This document shows positions 28,617-37,801 of a stretch of 64,000 nucleotides of DNA, in pieces. How positions within the stretch are numbered: the stretch's first letter is position 1; the number at the start of each line of letters is the position of its first letter. The notes under the pieces were generated by a model. That model did no database searches and had not been told where the DNA came from. It saw nothing but the letters and a program-made list of their open reading frames with translations. The position numbers were made by a program, and so were the translations under genes. The stretch comes from Acidisarcina polymorpha. Its GTDB lineage: Bacteria > Acidobacteriota > Terriglobia > Terriglobales > Acidobacteriaceae. The stretch lies in contig NZ_CP030840.1 in assembly GCF_003330725.1 (NCBI RefSeq), positions 1,488,001 to 1,552,000 of the forward strand. Reading direction: 5' to 3'.

Positions 28617-29195
28617 TTAGGCCGGCTGGTGCTCGCCGGTGGCCAAGTCTACCTTGAACTCGAACTCGCGGTCGGTCATCATGTCCCAGCCCAGGCCTAT
28701 GAGGGACTGATCATCAATCCTGAGGATCTTGAATCCCTCCCAGGAGAGTCGCCCGGTCTGCCATGCCTTCCCGTTCGGCCCATAGGCAACCAGCGACTGA
28801 TGGCCTGAGAACAGCAGCAATCTCTGCTTGGGAAGAGAAGCGACGGCGAGTACTGGACGATATTCGACCTGCTCCCATTGATCGGGTGCGGTCGTATTCA
28901 CCAAATAGGCATAGCCGCCGGCAACTGCGCAGAGCCAATCTGGATGAGGGCAGCTCCAAACGCCAGTGGGGACGGATGGATCCGCGAATCCTAGAGCAAA
29001 AGTACCCAGAAAATCCCCATTGGCTGGAGGTCGCACCATCAACTCCAGCGCGCCTCGCTCGACTTCTTCCACTTCTGCTGGATAGACAAAGTGCCGAGCC
29101 GGGGCGATCAGCGGCCGCCGACCGAGAATCGTCGCCTGCCAGCGATGCGGGAAGCTAGAATCGATTCTCGGGGCGGTGTCGGCTGGCTCTGGCAT
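28617..29195 (-). CDS. Hypothetical protein
   Basis: A 192-residue protein of unknown family. It is rich in aromatic and beta-strand-like segments, such as VWSCPHPDWLCAVAGGYAYL, QRLLLFSGHQSLVAYG and FEFKVDLATGEH, which suggests a small propeller-like or beta-sandwich fold. There is no signal peptide or membrane segment. It is convergent with rsmD and divergent from ohr; the 48-base gap to ohr must hold both promoters. Codon use resembles its neighbours, so I believe it is expressed. Confidence 0.7.
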   Translation of the reverse strand: MPEPADTAPRIDSSFPHRWQATILGRRPLIAPARHFVYPAEVEEVERGALELMVRPPANGDFLGTFALGFADPSVPTGVWSCPHPDWLCAVAGGYAYLVNTTAPDQWEQVEYRPVLAVASLPKQRLLLFSGHQSLVAYGPNGKAWQTGRLSWEGFKILRIDDQSLIGLGWDMMTDREFEFKVDLATGEHQPA

Positions 29196-29243
29196 CGTAT
29201 ACGTTTGGGTTTCCTCTACTCTTAAGTTCTTGAAAGGAATTCT

Positions 29244-29669
29244 ATGAAACCGTTCTACACTGCGTCGGTCACTTCAGTCGGCGGCCGTCTTGGTCACGTT
29301 GAAAGTTCTGACGGAGCCCTGAGCCTTGATCTTACGCATCCGCCTGCGGGCGGAGGGCCGGCCAAGCTGGCCAATCCCGAGATGCTTTTTGCCGCTGGCT
29401 ATGCGGCCTGCTTTGCCGGGGCGATGGAGCATGTTGCCAAACAGCAGAAGATCGATATGGGCCAGGTTTCGATCCTCAGTAAAGTCGGCATTGGACCGAA
29501 CGAGACGGGTGGCTTCGAGATCGCGGTCGAGATGGATATCACAGTGCCTAATGTCGACCAGGCGACTGCGGAGAAACTGGTTGCCGAAGGGCATCAGGTC
29601 TGTCCATACTCGAATGCGACGCGCGGGAATATTCCCGTGACTTTGACTGCGCATGGCGGCAAGAGCTAG
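29244..29669 (+). CDS. ohr: Organic hydroperoxide resistance protein (Ohr/OsmC family)
   Basis: A 141-residue thiol peroxidase. Two redox cysteines are in the usual positions: AAGYAACFAGAMEHVA (peroxidatic) and EGHQVCPYSNATRGNI (resolving). The end (SNATRGNIPVTLTA) is diagnostic of the Ohr branch rather than OsmC. It reduces organic hydroperoxides. The ATG has GAAAGGAA about five bases upstream. No OhrR gene is adjacent; the nearest MarR-type regulator is far off, at 12.1 kb. Confidence 0.95.
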   Translation: MKPFYTASVTSVGGRLGHVESSDGALSLDLTHPPAGGGPAKLANPEMLFAAGYAACFAGAMEHVAKQQKIDMGQVSILSKVGIGPNETGGFEIAVEMDITVPNVDQATAEKLVAEGHQVCPYSNATRGNIPVTLTAHGGKS

Positions 29670-29698
29670 GTATCTGCTGAGGCAACCTCTCAGAAGTT

Positions 29699-31222
29699 CT
29701 AGCTCGTAAATTCCTGGATCCGCTCGCGTACGCTTGGAAGATGATTGGGCAGCGCGAGCGTGCTCCCCTCTTCAATCAGCGGGATAAGCTTTTCGAACTC
29801 AGGGCCCGAGTGGGAACCGGTGAGCGCGATCCGTACCGGGTGAAATAGATCCTTGCCTTTAACGCCGGTCTCGGCCTTGATCTCATTCATCCAGGTCTTG
29901 AAGAGCTCTGCAGTCAGATCCCCCTCGAATTCCCGGGCGCGGACCGCCAGTTCCGCCAAGACCCTTTGCGCATTTTCGGTCGCCAACAGTTCCGCGTTCT
30001 CGGGGTTTGACACTGCGGCATCCGGGTTGATCTGGAAGAGAAAATGGGTCCTGCCGGGAAGCTGATCGAGACGGTCAACGGCGGGCAGGAAGAGCGCGAG
30101 CACCTTGGTGAACCATTCTGTGATTTCTACGCTCTGTACGGATGGCAATAGCCCTGCGGCTGTGAAGTATGGCCAGGCCAGATCGGTGATGCGGGCCGGT
30201 TCGGCAAGCTTCAGGTAGTGGCGGTTGAGCCAATTCAACTTCTCGAAGTCGAAGACGGCGGGGGAAGCGGTCACCCGTTCGAGCTTGAACTCGTTGATCA
30301 GTTCCCCGGGAGTGAAGGTCTCGCGGAGGCCGCCCTCTGCGCCCCAGCCAAGCAGCGCGAGGTAATTCACCAGCGCCTCAGGGAGGATGCCCATCTCGCG
30401 AAAGCTGGCAATTGAGGTCGCGCCGTGGCGCTTCGAAAGGCGTTCGCGGTCGGCGCCGAGAATGGTCGAGAGATGGGCAAACTCGGGGACCTTCCAGCCA
30501 AACGCTTCGTAGATCGCGACCTGTTTCGGAGTGTTCGAAATATGATCATCGCCGCGGATGACGTGGGTGATCTCCATCAGCGCATCATCGATGGTGACGA
30601 CATAGTTGTAAACCGGAATTCCCGCAGATGCTCCGCTGGCCGAGCGCACCAAGACTGGATCGCTGACCGAGTCTGCCGCGAATTCGACGTCGCCGCGAAC
30701 GAGATCATGAAACCGCAGGGGGCGATCGGGGATTTGCAGCCGGACCGCGAAATGTTCTCCGGATGCGGCGCGGGCTTCGCTTTCGGCGGGTGGAATCGCC
30801 AAACACCGGCGCGAGTAAATCTGCGGACGATGCTCGGCGGCAGCCAGCTTGCGCTCGGCTTCGAGCTCTTCGGGGGTGCAGAAGCACCGGTAGGCCTTGC
30901 CCTCAGCGAGCAGGCGCGCGGTGTGTTCGCGATAGATTTCGAGGCGTTCGGATTGGCGATAGGGGCCATGTGGGCCCCCTCCGGCTCCACTCAACTCAGG
31001 ACCTTCATCCCAGGCAAGGCCCATCCATTGCAGGTCCTGCATCAACTGGGCTTCGTGACGCTCCTCGCTGCGCTCGAGGTCAGTGTCTTCGATGCGGAGG
31101 ATGAAGTCTCCGCCGGTATGGCGGGCGTAAAGCCAGTTGTAGAGAGCGGTGCGGGCGTTGCCTACATGCAGGAGTCCGGTAGGCGAAGGCGCGAATCGGA
31201 CGCGCGTTTTCGTGGTGGACAT
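29699..31222 (-). CDS. gltX: Glutamyl-tRNA synthetase
   Basis: A 507-residue class I synthetase. The ATG at 31222 gives [20 protein letters not shown], the normal family start; a TTG start 39 bases upstream is possible but unlikely. AGGAG precedes the ATG by only two bases, an unusually short gap. The HIGH motif is HVGN, the KMSKS-type loop is RLSKRHG, and [20 protein letters not shown] and [20 protein letters not shown] are typical. It charges tRNA-Glu (and perhaps tRNA-Gln with later amidation). thiL lies 45 bases upstream on the same strand. Confidence 0.97.
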   Translation of the reverse strand: MSTTKTRVRFAPSPTGLLHVGNARTALYNWLYARHTGGDFILRIEDTDLERSEERHEAQLMQDLQWMGLAWDEGPELSGAGGGPHGPYRQSERLEIYREHTARLLAEGKAYRCFCTPEELEAERKLAAAEHRPQIYSRRCLAIPPAESEARAASGEHFAVRLQIPDRPLRFHDLVRGDVEFAADSVSDPVLVRSASGASAGIPVYNYVVTIDDALMEITHVIRGDDHISNTPKQVAIYEAFGWKVPEFAHLSTILGADRERLSKRHGATSIASFREMGILPEALVNYLALLGWGAEGGLRETFTPGELINEFKLERVTASPAVFDFEKLNWLNRHYLKLAEPARITDLAWPYFTAAGLLPSVQSVEITEWFTKVLALFLPAVDRLDQLPGRTHFLFQINPDAAVSNPENAELLATENAQRVLAELAVRAREFEGDLTAELFKTWMNEIKAETGVKGKDLFHPVRIALTGSHSGPEFEKLIPLIEEGSTLALPNHLPSVRERIQEFTS

Positions 31223-31267
31223 AACTCCTGATGGTACCAAGATCGCTGCCGCTGAGTTCAAGGCGAC

Positions 31268-32371
31268 CTAGTCTGACGAACTTCCCCGAAAATGTTCCCA
31301 GCCTCGTGCTCGCAGTTCAGAAACTGCCTTGCCTTCTTCCAAAAGGGTCACGGCCGGTTTGCCGTTCCGCATCTTGCTCATTCTGCCGATCGCGTGAATC
31401 GCTACGCCATCGAGTTCCCTTGGAATTTTGGTCTGGGGTCGGGCGGTAAAGAGCAGTTCATAATCCTCTCCGCCGTGCAGTGCGAGCTGGAGGGCCGATC
31501 GCGCCCAGCCGGCGGCCTCGGCCAGCTGTGCCATAGGGTGGATGGGAACCACTGTGGCGTCGATCTCCGCTGCCAGGCCGGACTCCCCGCAGAGATGATG
31601 GAGATCGGTCGACAGCCCGTCGCTGAGGTCGATGGCTGCCGTGGCCAGGCCGCGCTTTCGAAGTCTCAATCCGGCGGCGATGCGGGGCTCGGGGTAGAGA
31701 TGCGGATGACCAGGTGCGGCAACTTTCAAAGCAGTGAATCTGCTCGGGTTTCGTTCGAGGGCAAGCAGCTCCGCCCCGGCGCCGCCCAAGCCCGGTCCCG
31801 TGACGTAGAGAAGATCTCCGGGCTTCGCTCCAGAACGAAGCAGCGCGCGGCCGCGCTTCACACCCCCAACGAGAACGATGTCTGCCGCCACCAGACCGGC
31901 TTTGCCTTTGTGGGCAGGAGATTCGGCGGTGTCCCCGCCCGCCAACGGCACGTTCATCTTCGCAGCGAGCGCGAGCAAACCATCGAAGAACCGCTCCACC
32001 CATGCCGGTTTGCCGCGATGGCGGGCGGTGAGTTCTTTGGGTAAGGCAAGGGATAAAAATGCTGCCATCGGCTTCGCTCCTACCGCAGCCAAGTCACTTA
32101 ATCCTCGGGCCAGGCAGCGATGACCGATCGCCTCCGGGGAATGCCAGTCCCGCCGGAAGTGAACATTCTCGAGGGAGAAATCGGTGGTGATCGCCAGCTC
32201 ATCTCCTGCGTTCGGCCGCAAAATCGCGCAATCGTCGCCAATTCCGAGGCGAAGCTTCCCGGGCTTGATCGGGTTTCTTGCACGAAGAGCGGCAATCAAA
32301 GCGAGTTCCCCATGAGGCGCGAAATTCGAAGGAGCTTTTGTTACAGGCGGATAGGGCTTCCTCGCGTTCAA
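31268..32371 (-). CDS. thiL: Thiamine-monophosphate kinase
   Basis: A 367-residue kinase of the PurM/ThiL fold making thiamine pyrophosphate from thiamine phosphate and ATP. Signatures: RLGIGDDCAILRP, LAITTDFSLENVHFRRDWHS, GHRCLARGLSDLAAVGAKPM, VPLAGGDTAESP, DLLYVTGPGLGGAGAELLAL, AAIDLSDGLSTDLHHLC and LHGGEDYELLFTA. It is slightly longer than usual because of a 25-residue N-terminal lead. It is followed by gltX after 45 bases and is divergent from the M23 gene. Confidence 0.96.
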   Translation of the reverse strand: MNARKPYPPVTKAPSNFAPHGELALIAALRARNPIKPGKLRLGIGDDCAILRPNAGDELAITTDFSLENVHFRRDWHSPEAIGHRCLARGLSDLAAVGAKPMAAFLSLALPKELTARHRGKPAWVERFFDGLLALAAKMNVPLAGGDTAESPAHKGKAGLVAADIVLVGGVKRGRALLRSGAKPGDLLYVTGPGLGGAGAELLALERNPSRFTALKVAAPGHPHLYPEPRIAAGLRLRKRGLATAAIDLSDGLSTDLHHLCGESGLAAEIDATVVPIHPMAQLAEAAGWARSALQLALHGGEDYELLFTARPQTKIPRELDGVAIHAIGRMSKMRNGKPAVTLLEEGKAVSELRARGWEHFRGSSSD

Positions 32372-32584
32372 CTCTGTTCCCTCAACTTATCCGGACGGCA
32401 TCGGCGACAATATTCATCAGATTTTAATATCCTCTGGCAACCAGGCGGAAGCGACTTTGATTGACCCACATTCGTCACTCTGTTAGCGTCTTTGAAGTAA
32501 CGGACCACGATTACCGGGTTAGTTCACCGCTGAGTTGGGGCCTGGCTTTTGCGCCGGATCTCCGTACCTGAAGAAGAGAAATAC

Positions 32585-33559
32585 ATGCGCAATCGCTATT
32601 ACATCATTTTCGTCGCGCGCGAACAGGATGGCCGGGTCCGCAAGGTCCCGATCCCTCTTCACTATGCCTATGTCTTCGTGGCTGCCGCGATCGTGGGCGC
32701 GTTCACGATCACGGGAATGGCGGGTTCCTATTCGCGCATGCTGCTGAAGACTTCGCACTTCAACGAGGTGCGCTCGCAGCGGGAAGCGATCCGCAAGGAC
32801 TACCTGCAGATGGAGCAAGTCGCCCACCAGAAGGACATTCAGGCTGCATCTTTAGGGTCCCTAGCGACAGAAGTCAGCGCCTTATACGGCTTGACTCAGG
32901 GCAAACCGACGGCGGCGAAGCCAGTCGTGGCCACCGCTCCGGTAGGACTCCAGACGGTTGCTGAAACTGACGCCCTAAGCGACCGGTCTTATCATCAATC
33001 GCTCGATCAGTTTTACGCTCTACGGAACAATGCTCTCTCGGGCCGCCTGGCTGCGGGATTCGGAAGCCATGGGCTCTCCGGGGCGAGCAGTTGGCTCGGA
33101 ATGATCAATGCTCCGTCGTTGTGGCCGGTTGAAGGCAGAGTGACCAGTTCTTTTGGGGAACGGGAAGATCCATTCAACGGAGAAGGCGCCTTCCATGCCG
33201 GGATTGATATCTCAGCAGCCTTCGGCGAACCCATTCATGCCACAGCTGACGGCATGGTTGAAACCGCGGCGATGACCAATGGCTACGGCCGGGAGGTTGT
33301 CATCGATCATGGGCATGGCATCAAGACTATCTACGGTCACATGTCCGGATTTGCCGTTACTTCCGGCGACCAAGTGCGTCGCGGACAGGTGATCGGCTAC
33401 ATCGGCCTATCTGGCCGCAGCACCGGCCCTCACGTTCACTACGAGGTCCGAATTCAAAACATCCCGGTAAATCCGCACAAATATCTTCGCACCACGATGG
33501 ACCAGTTCGATGCGGCATCGGCGAAGCCAGTAGACACGCTCAGCGGCGGCGGATACTGA
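32585..33559 (+). CDS. M23-family zinc endopeptidase with membrane anchor
   Basis: A 324-residue protein from the ATG at 32585 (MRNRYYIIFVAREQ); a longer frame begins 36 bases upstream but lacks a ribosome-binding site, whereas GAAGAAGAG precedes this ATG. One membrane span at about residues 27-48 follows a short basic cytoplasmic start. A helical, partly coiled-coil stretch (residues ~55-95) leads to the LytM/M23 domain: RVTSSFGEREDPFNGEGAFH, the zinc His and Asp in HAGIDISAAFG, then GPHVHYEVRI. The metal ligands are complete, so it should cut peptidoglycan cross-links. Close relatives shape or divide the wall. Confidence 0.92.
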   Translation: MRNRYYIIFVAREQDGRVRKVPIPLHYAYVFVAAAIVGAFTITGMAGSYSRMLLKTSHFNEVRSQREAIRKDYLQMEQVAHQKDIQAASLGSLATEVSALYGLTQGKPTAAKPVVATAPVGLQTVAETDALSDRSYHQSLDQFYALRNNALSGRLAAGFGSHGLSGASSWLGMINAPSLWPVEGRVTSSFGEREDPFNGEGAFHAGIDISAAFGEPIHATADGMVETAAMTNGYGREVVIDHGHGIKTIYGHMSGFAVTSGDQVRRGQVIGYIGLSGRSTGPHVHYEVRIQNIPVNPHKYLRTTMDQFDAASAKPVDTLSGGGY

Positions 33560-33638
33560 AGCAGAAGAAACTTCTGCTTTCAGAATGCCTGATGATCCCG
33601 GTCCCGGCCTGAAGACTGATAGCTGATTGTCTTTGTGA

Positions 33639-33661
33639 GCCCGGCCCAGCTCAAGCCGGGC
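33639..33661. terminator. Possible bidirectional terminator hairpin
   Basis: Arms GCCCGGC and GCCGGGC with a 9-base loop lie between the convergent M23 and PQQ-type genes. There is no T run after the stem on the plus strand, so it would be a weak or factor-assisted terminator. Confidence 0.4.
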
Positions 33662-33736
33662 CCCTTCAAGCCCCATTCAATTTGGAGAGTCAATTGAAAT
33701 CACAATAGGTCGCTGCCCTGGCCTAAGTTGTTGTTC

Positions 33737-35092
33737 CTATCTTGTTCCAGTGCTGCTGCTCGCGCCAGTGTAGGTTACGTGCCAGATCGACTTCGAACCA
33801 TCGTCGGTCACAAAGAGCGAGCCATCCTGAGCGACAGTCACTCCTACCGGCCGGCCCCAGACGTTGCCAGAGGAGGTCACAAATCCGGTCAGGAAGTCCT
33901 CGTACTCTCCTGTCGCTTTGCCATCCTTGACCGGAGCCATGATGACTTCATAGCCTGCGCGTTTCGACTTGTTCCAGGAGCCGTGCTCGGCGGCGAAGAT
34001 GTCGCCCTTATAGTCGGCGGGAAACTCCGATCCTTCGTAGAAGGTCAGCTCGAGGGAAGCGAAGTGGGGCTGCAGGAGGATGTCCGGCACCAGCACCTTG
34101 CCACTCAGTTCAGGATGCTTACCAGCCAGGCGGGGATCGTGATTGCTGCCCATGTAGTACCAGGGCCACCCATAAAAGCCGCCTTCCTGCACGTGAGTGA
34201 TGTAGTCGGGCACCAGGTTATCGCCGAGTGCGTCGCGTTCATTGGTCGAGCACCATAGATCTCCGGTTTCGGGCTGAATGGCCTCGCCAACGCAGTTTCT
34301 TATACCGGACGCGTACACTTTGATGAATTTCCCCTCGGGGGTATATTCGAGGACGTCGGCGCGATGAAACTCTTCCGGATGAGTATCCGGATCATCCACG
34401 TTCGAGTGCGAACCCACCGAAACAAACATGATCGTGCCGTCTTTCGAGAAGACAATGTCGCGTGTCCAGTGACCGCCTCCACGAAGGCGGCCACCGCCAG
34501 GCAGGTCGGTGAGCTTTTCTGCCGGGCCACTCGCCTTCATGTCACCATTTTTGTAGGGGAAGCGAAAGATCGTATCGGTATTGCCGACGTACAGCCACTT
34601 TGGATTCGGCCCGAGCGGATAGAAGGCCAGACCGAAAGGCTGAGCAAGTCCGGTGGCGTAAATTCCTACCTGCTTGGCCTTCCCCTTACTATCCACACCG
34701 CGGAAGACGCGGATTTTACCGGTGTACTGCTTACGGTTGACTTCACTGTCGGCAACGAAGAGGTCGCCATTTGGAGCCGTCCGGATCAGCCGGGGCTCGT
34801 CGAGTCCTACGGCATACTGCTCAACTTTGAAGCCCGCTGGCGCCTTTGGCCACGCGTCTGCAGGCTTGGGAACCAGGTCAGGGCCATTATCCACCGAAGT
34901 TGTCGCGTAGGGAGCAGGCAGATCAGCGACGGTGATCTTCCTGCGAGTGCCAGGAGATTCCTGAGAGTAGTCAGTGAATGCGGCTTTTCCCGTGATGGTC
35001 GTTCCTTGATTTGCCTGCGCGCGCATCCAGGCCGGAGAACCGATGGTGGCTGTGGTCAAGGCGAGGACGAGGGCATTGCGGAGAGCGGGCAT
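33737..35092 (-). CDS. Secreted PQQ-dependent sugar dehydrogenase-like protein
   Basis: A 451-residue protein from the ATG at 35092, which has a strong GGAGGAAG site; the open frame runs 57 bases further upstream. Residues 1-~28 form a signal peptide ending near RAQA. The rest is a six-bladed propeller of the soluble glucose/sorbosone dehydrogenase type: GLDEPRLIRTAPNGDLFVAD, TGLAQPFGLAFYPLGPNPKW, HWTRDIVFSKDGTIMFVSVG, AEHGSWNKSKRAGYEVI, and a late DDGSKSIWHVTY blade. Such enzymes oxidise sugars or alcohols in the periplasm with PQQ. I could not confirm the PQQ-binding residues by eye, and some relatives have no cofactor. Confidence 0.87.
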   Translation of the reverse strand: MPALRNALVLALTTATIGSPAWMRAQANQGTTITGKAAFTDYSQESPGTRRKITVADLPAPYATTSVDNGPDLVPKPADAWPKAPAGFKVEQYAVGLDEPRLIRTAPNGDLFVADSEVNRKQYTGKIRVFRGVDSKGKAKQVGIYATGLAQPFGLAFYPLGPNPKWLYVGNTDTIFRFPYKNGDMKASGPAEKLTDLPGGGRLRGGGHWTRDIVFSKDGTIMFVSVGSHSNVDDPDTHPEEFHRADVLEYTPEGKFIKVYASGIRNCVGEAIQPETGDLWCSTNERDALGDNLVPDYITHVQEGGFYGWPWYYMGSNHDPRLAGKHPELSGKVLVPDILLQPHFASLELTFYEGSEFPADYKGDIFAAEHGSWNKSKRAGYEVIMAPVKDGKATGEYEDFLTGFVTSSGNVWGRPVGVTVAQDGSLFVTDDGSKSIWHVTYTGASSSTGTR

Positions 35093-35187
35093 TCTTCCTC
35101 CAAGGTTGTTATGCATTGGACGCAGAATTGCGACTTCGAGGCCAGCCACTCAGCAGAAAACAATTCTCTGGGGTGATCCAAAAGCGG

Positions 35188-36225
35188 CTATGGTGTAGAG
35201 TCACTCCCCGAAACCGAGCTGAGTGTCTGCAAAAATCTCAGTGGGATGGTCGCGGTGAGTACGGCCCGGTCGTCATGGTGCTCAATCTCGACGCTGTTGA
35301 GCAGGTCCTTTGTCTCGGTGCTGGTGACTGCGTTTGGCAGAACGTTTTCGGCTGTCTTGAATATCCCCAGCAAGGCCTCAAGCGAATTCGCCGAGACGGT
35401 AGCCGCCGCGCCGTTCGGCGCAATCTCCTCGACCTTGAGACGGAGGGCCCCAGCCCATCGCAACGAGGCGATAAACGTGGCATCCACACTGAGAGGGAGA
35501 CGGAATCCGAAGACGTTGAAATCGTCTCCCAGGCCGGCAGCCAGCTTTCCCAAACCCCAGGCCAGCGAAAAAAGAGGCACATCCTTGTAGTGTTGCGCAA
35601 GCAGGGTATTGCTAGAAAGCGGCAGAAAAGCGGTTCGGTGGCGGTCGAGAATGGAGTGGATCTGTTCCGCCGTCGGCGTATTCGAGACGGCCACTATGTC
35701 CGAACTTAGAATGGCGACTCGATCGGTTCGGCCATCGATCGCGATGTCATAAATCTCATGCCCGTCATAAGTCTCTCTGGATTGGGCGATGCGCTCCAGA
35801 TAGCTCGCCAGTCGCAACCGATCGAAGTGACCGACGAAGATGCTGGAAAATGCGACCGGGCCATTCGGACCCAGAGGATTGGCCATACGATGCATGGCAA
35901 AGGCGGCCTGGGCCAGGTCGCGCTCAAATTGGATTCCGGTAGCATCGATGAATTGTTGATAGTCGGGATCGTGTTTGACCGGATGGGCGTCGAAGTGTGT
36001 AGCGGCGCGGAGGGGGGTTACATTCAGGTAGACGATCCCATCGGACTCCGGGAGAAGCCTGGCCGCCTCGGGAGGAGCCTGCCGCTGAAATACGAGAAGC
36101 AGGATGACCAGGAGAGAGACTGCTATTGCTGCGATGAGCAGACTTTTGGTCCTGACGCTCAGGGGGAAAAAGCCTCGTTTCACTGGAACTACTACGGAAT
36201 TCGCGCTGTTGCCGACTTCGGGCAT
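35188..36225 (-). CDS. Membrane-anchored hypothetical protein
   Basis: A 345-residue protein with one membrane span at about residues 28-46 (SLLIAAIAVSLLVILLLVF), so a short basic cytoplasmic tail and a ~295-residue periplasmic domain. The domain contains ESDGIVYLNVTPLRAATHFD, YDIAIDGRTDRVAILSSDIV and a C-terminal AVLTATIPLRFLQTL. This pattern of repeated strand/helix units resembles DUF3352-like proteins and acidobacterial relatives, but I am not certain. No catalytic motif is visible. It is transcribed towards the PQQ-type gene, 95 bases away, and may be its operon partner. Confidence 0.75.
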   Translation of the reverse strand: MPEVGNSANSVVVPVKRGFFPLSVRTKSLLIAAIAVSLLVILLLVFQRQAPPEAARLLPESDGIVYLNVTPLRAATHFDAHPVKHDPDYQQFIDATGIQFERDLAQAAFAMHRMANPLGPNGPVAFSSIFVGHFDRLRLASYLERIAQSRETYDGHEIYDIAIDGRTDRVAILSSDIVAVSNTPTAEQIHSILDRHRTAFLPLSSNTLLAQHYKDVPLFSLAWGLGKLAAGLGDDFNVFGFRLPLSVDATFIASLRWAGALRLKVEEIAPNGAAATVSANSLEALLGIFKTAENVLPNAVTSTETKDLLNSVEIEHHDDRAVLTATIPLRFLQTLSSVSGSDSTP

Positions 36226-36264
36226 GAAACGAACCTACCATAACGGGCTGGAGCCGAGACGAAG

Positions 36265-36308
36265 GCCTCTGTTGTGAAAGACCAGAGCCTCTGCTGTGAA
36301 AGACCAGA
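36265..36308. repeat. 22-base tandem duplication
   Basis: Two head-to-tail copies of GCCTCTGYTGTGAAAGACCA plus GA (36265-36286 and 36287-36308) differ at one base. They lie 50-93 bases before the monooxygenase-like gene and between divergent genes, so they may be two binding sites for a regulator or a recent slip duplication. Confidence 0.8.
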
Positions 36309-36357
36309 CTTGTAACTTTGGCGGAGCATCTGAATCCTAGAAGCAGAGGATCATTCC

Positions 36358-36663
36358 ATGGATAAATTCGCGTTATGGGCGCAGCTTGAAGCCAAGCCCG
36401 GGAAAGAACAGGAAGTCGAAGCCTTCCTGAAATCGGCTCAGCCGCTGGCAGTCAGCGAAGCCGGCACAACCACCTGGTACGCCCTCAAGATCGGCCCTTC
36501 AAAATACGGGATCTTCGACACATTTGCCGATGAGAACGGCCGGAACGCACATCTGAATGGGGAGATCGCCAAGGCGCTGTTCGCCAAGGCGGAAGAGCTT
36601 TTTGCGAAAGCTCCGGAGATTGATAAACCGGAGATCCTGGCGGCGAAAGCCCCTGGAGCTTAA
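36358..36663 (+). CDS. Antibiotic-biosynthesis monooxygenase (ABM) domain protein
   Basis: A 101-residue single-domain protein. The dimeric ferredoxin-like ABM fold is suggested by FALWAQLEAKPGKEQEVEAF, AVSEAGTTTWYALKIGPSKY and GIFDTFADENGRNAHLNGEI, all typical of the putative quinol monooxygenase group (YgiN-like). Such proteins act on quinols or other aromatic substrates without a cofactor, but many are uncharacterised. GAGG eight bases before the ATG supports the start. It is divergent from the membrane-anchored hypothetical gene. Confidence 0.85.
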   Translation: MDKFALWAQLEAKPGKEQEVEAFLKSAQPLAVSEAGTTTWYALKIGPSKYGIFDTFADENGRNAHLNGEIAKALFAKAEELFAKAPEIDKPEILAAKAPGA

Positions 36664-36971
36664 GTGCCAGGATCGATCGGCGAACTGGCGATGACCGGCG
36701 ACGGATGCGAGGAGCAGTCCGTCGCTGGACGCCGGCTTTCAGTCGGGGGCGCGAGTCGGGATTCAAGCCTGGTGACTCCAGGATGGGGCGCCGCTCGCTG
36801 TGCGAATGGCAGCAGGGTCGCCACAGGATTCTTTAAGGCTCTAACGCTCTGTACCGGTAGTCCGGTTGAGGATTGCGACCGGGCATCGACTATGCTAACC
36901 TTGGAGTTCGTGGCCATGGTGCGGCGGCGTTTAAGTGCGCCTACCGGTTCGCGGAGTTTGTGAGCAATCGG
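36664..36971. other. Intergenic region before the tRNA cluster
   Basis: This 308-base gap holds no convincing gene; a 99-codon plus frame has no family resemblance. The end probably carries the tRNA promoter: TTGAGG followed 19 bases later by TATGCT at 36892-36897 is a weak candidate. Confidence 0.4.
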
Positions 36972-37047
36972 GCTGGCGTAGCTCAGTTGGTAGAGCATCT
37001 GATTTGTAATCAGAGGGTCGCAGGTTCAAATCCTGTCGCCAGCTCCA
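36972..37047 (+). tRNA. tRNA-Thr (anticodon TGT)
   Basis: The acceptor arms GCTGGCG and CGCCAGC pair. The D arm is GCTCAGTTGGTAGAGC, and the anticodon stem CTGAT/ATCAG encloses the loop TTTGTAA with anticodon TGT. The T arm is CAGGTTCAAATCCTG. A 3' CCA is encoded. It is the first of four tRNAs upstream of tuf. Confidence 0.97.
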
Positions 37048-37234
37048 AGTCGCCAGCGCGAAGAGTTTGCTTTGAGTTACGGGATGCTTTCGAAGTTACG
37101 GTAGGGAGTTTTGCCCGCAGGCATCCGCCCATCGCAGTGACTCCATACCAGTATGGGAATCGTACGCCGGAGTCTTTCAAGCCGGTTCGTGCCTGGTGGG
37201 TGAATCGAGCGGTAGGTTGAGAGTGCGGCAGCGT

Positions 37235-37322
37235 GCACAGGTGGCCGAGCGGTTAATGGCAGCAGACTGTAAATCTGCCGCTCTCAGGAGCTACGGAGGT
37301 TCGAATCCTCCCCTGTGCACCA
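37235..37322 (+). tRNA. tRNA-Tyr (anticodon GTA)
   Basis: The acceptor arms GCACAGG and CCTGTGC pair, with discriminator A and an encoded CCA. The anticodon loop CTGTAAA carries GTA. It has the long variable arm of a class II tRNA (88 bases with CCA) and a T arm GAGGTTCGAATCCTC. Confidence 0.97.
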
Positions 37323-37361
37323 GTATTTTATTGAAGCAGTGGTTTTGAAGGAGATCGCCCG

Positions 37362-37559
37362 CTGGCCCTGCTATCGAACCCCGGGCAAGCCAAGCGAAGA
37401 TGGATTGCTCTTGCCATTCTCGCCGCGTTGGGGTGCTTGGCGTGGGCGACGATGGAGCCAGGCAGGATACGCTTAGTAGTTTTCGTCCTGATTGGAAGTT
37501 TTGCCTTGCGCATCGTGCTTGCCAGGTCCGGTTCGCGATACGATGATAGCCAGGACTGA
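37362..37559 (+). CDS. Possible small membrane protein with a CTG start
   Basis: Between tRNA-Tyr and the next tRNA-Thr, one plus frame is open from a TGA at 37332 to the TGA at 37557. It has no ATG, GTG or TTG near its head, but a perfect AAGGAG (37348-37353) lies eight bases before an in-frame CTG at 37362. From there the product is 65 residues, starting MALLSNPGQAKRRW, with two membrane segments (about residues 15-31 and 37-54: IALAILAALGCLAWATM and RLVVFVLIGSFALRIVLA) and a polar tail SGSRYDDSQD. The basic residues before segment 1 fit a cytoplasmic N-terminus. I recognise no family. It could also be a gene remnant or simply chance. Confidence 0.4.
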   Translation: MALLSNPGQAKRRWIALAILAALGCLAWATMEPGRIRLVVFVLIGSFALRIVLARSGSRYDDSQD

Positions 37560-37615
37560 TGAATCGAGTTTTCTCCCGGGCGGAATGGGCTTGGGAAGCA
37601 GAGTTTGGATGTAAC

Positions 37616-37691
<76 letters not shown>

Positions 37692-37801
37692 GCTTTTGAA
37701 GAGCTAGCGGCCAGTGGGGCGAGTCGGGCCATCGATCAAAGGTGGCAGACAGCCTTCTGGCCTTATGGTGTGTCGCCGGGGCGTATGGTCAGGCTGTATC
37801 G

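Noticed and set aside
36664-36963. 99-codon plus-strand frame before the tRNA cluster
   Set aside because: No family resemblance, no ribosome-binding site, low-complexity reading of GC-rich DNA.
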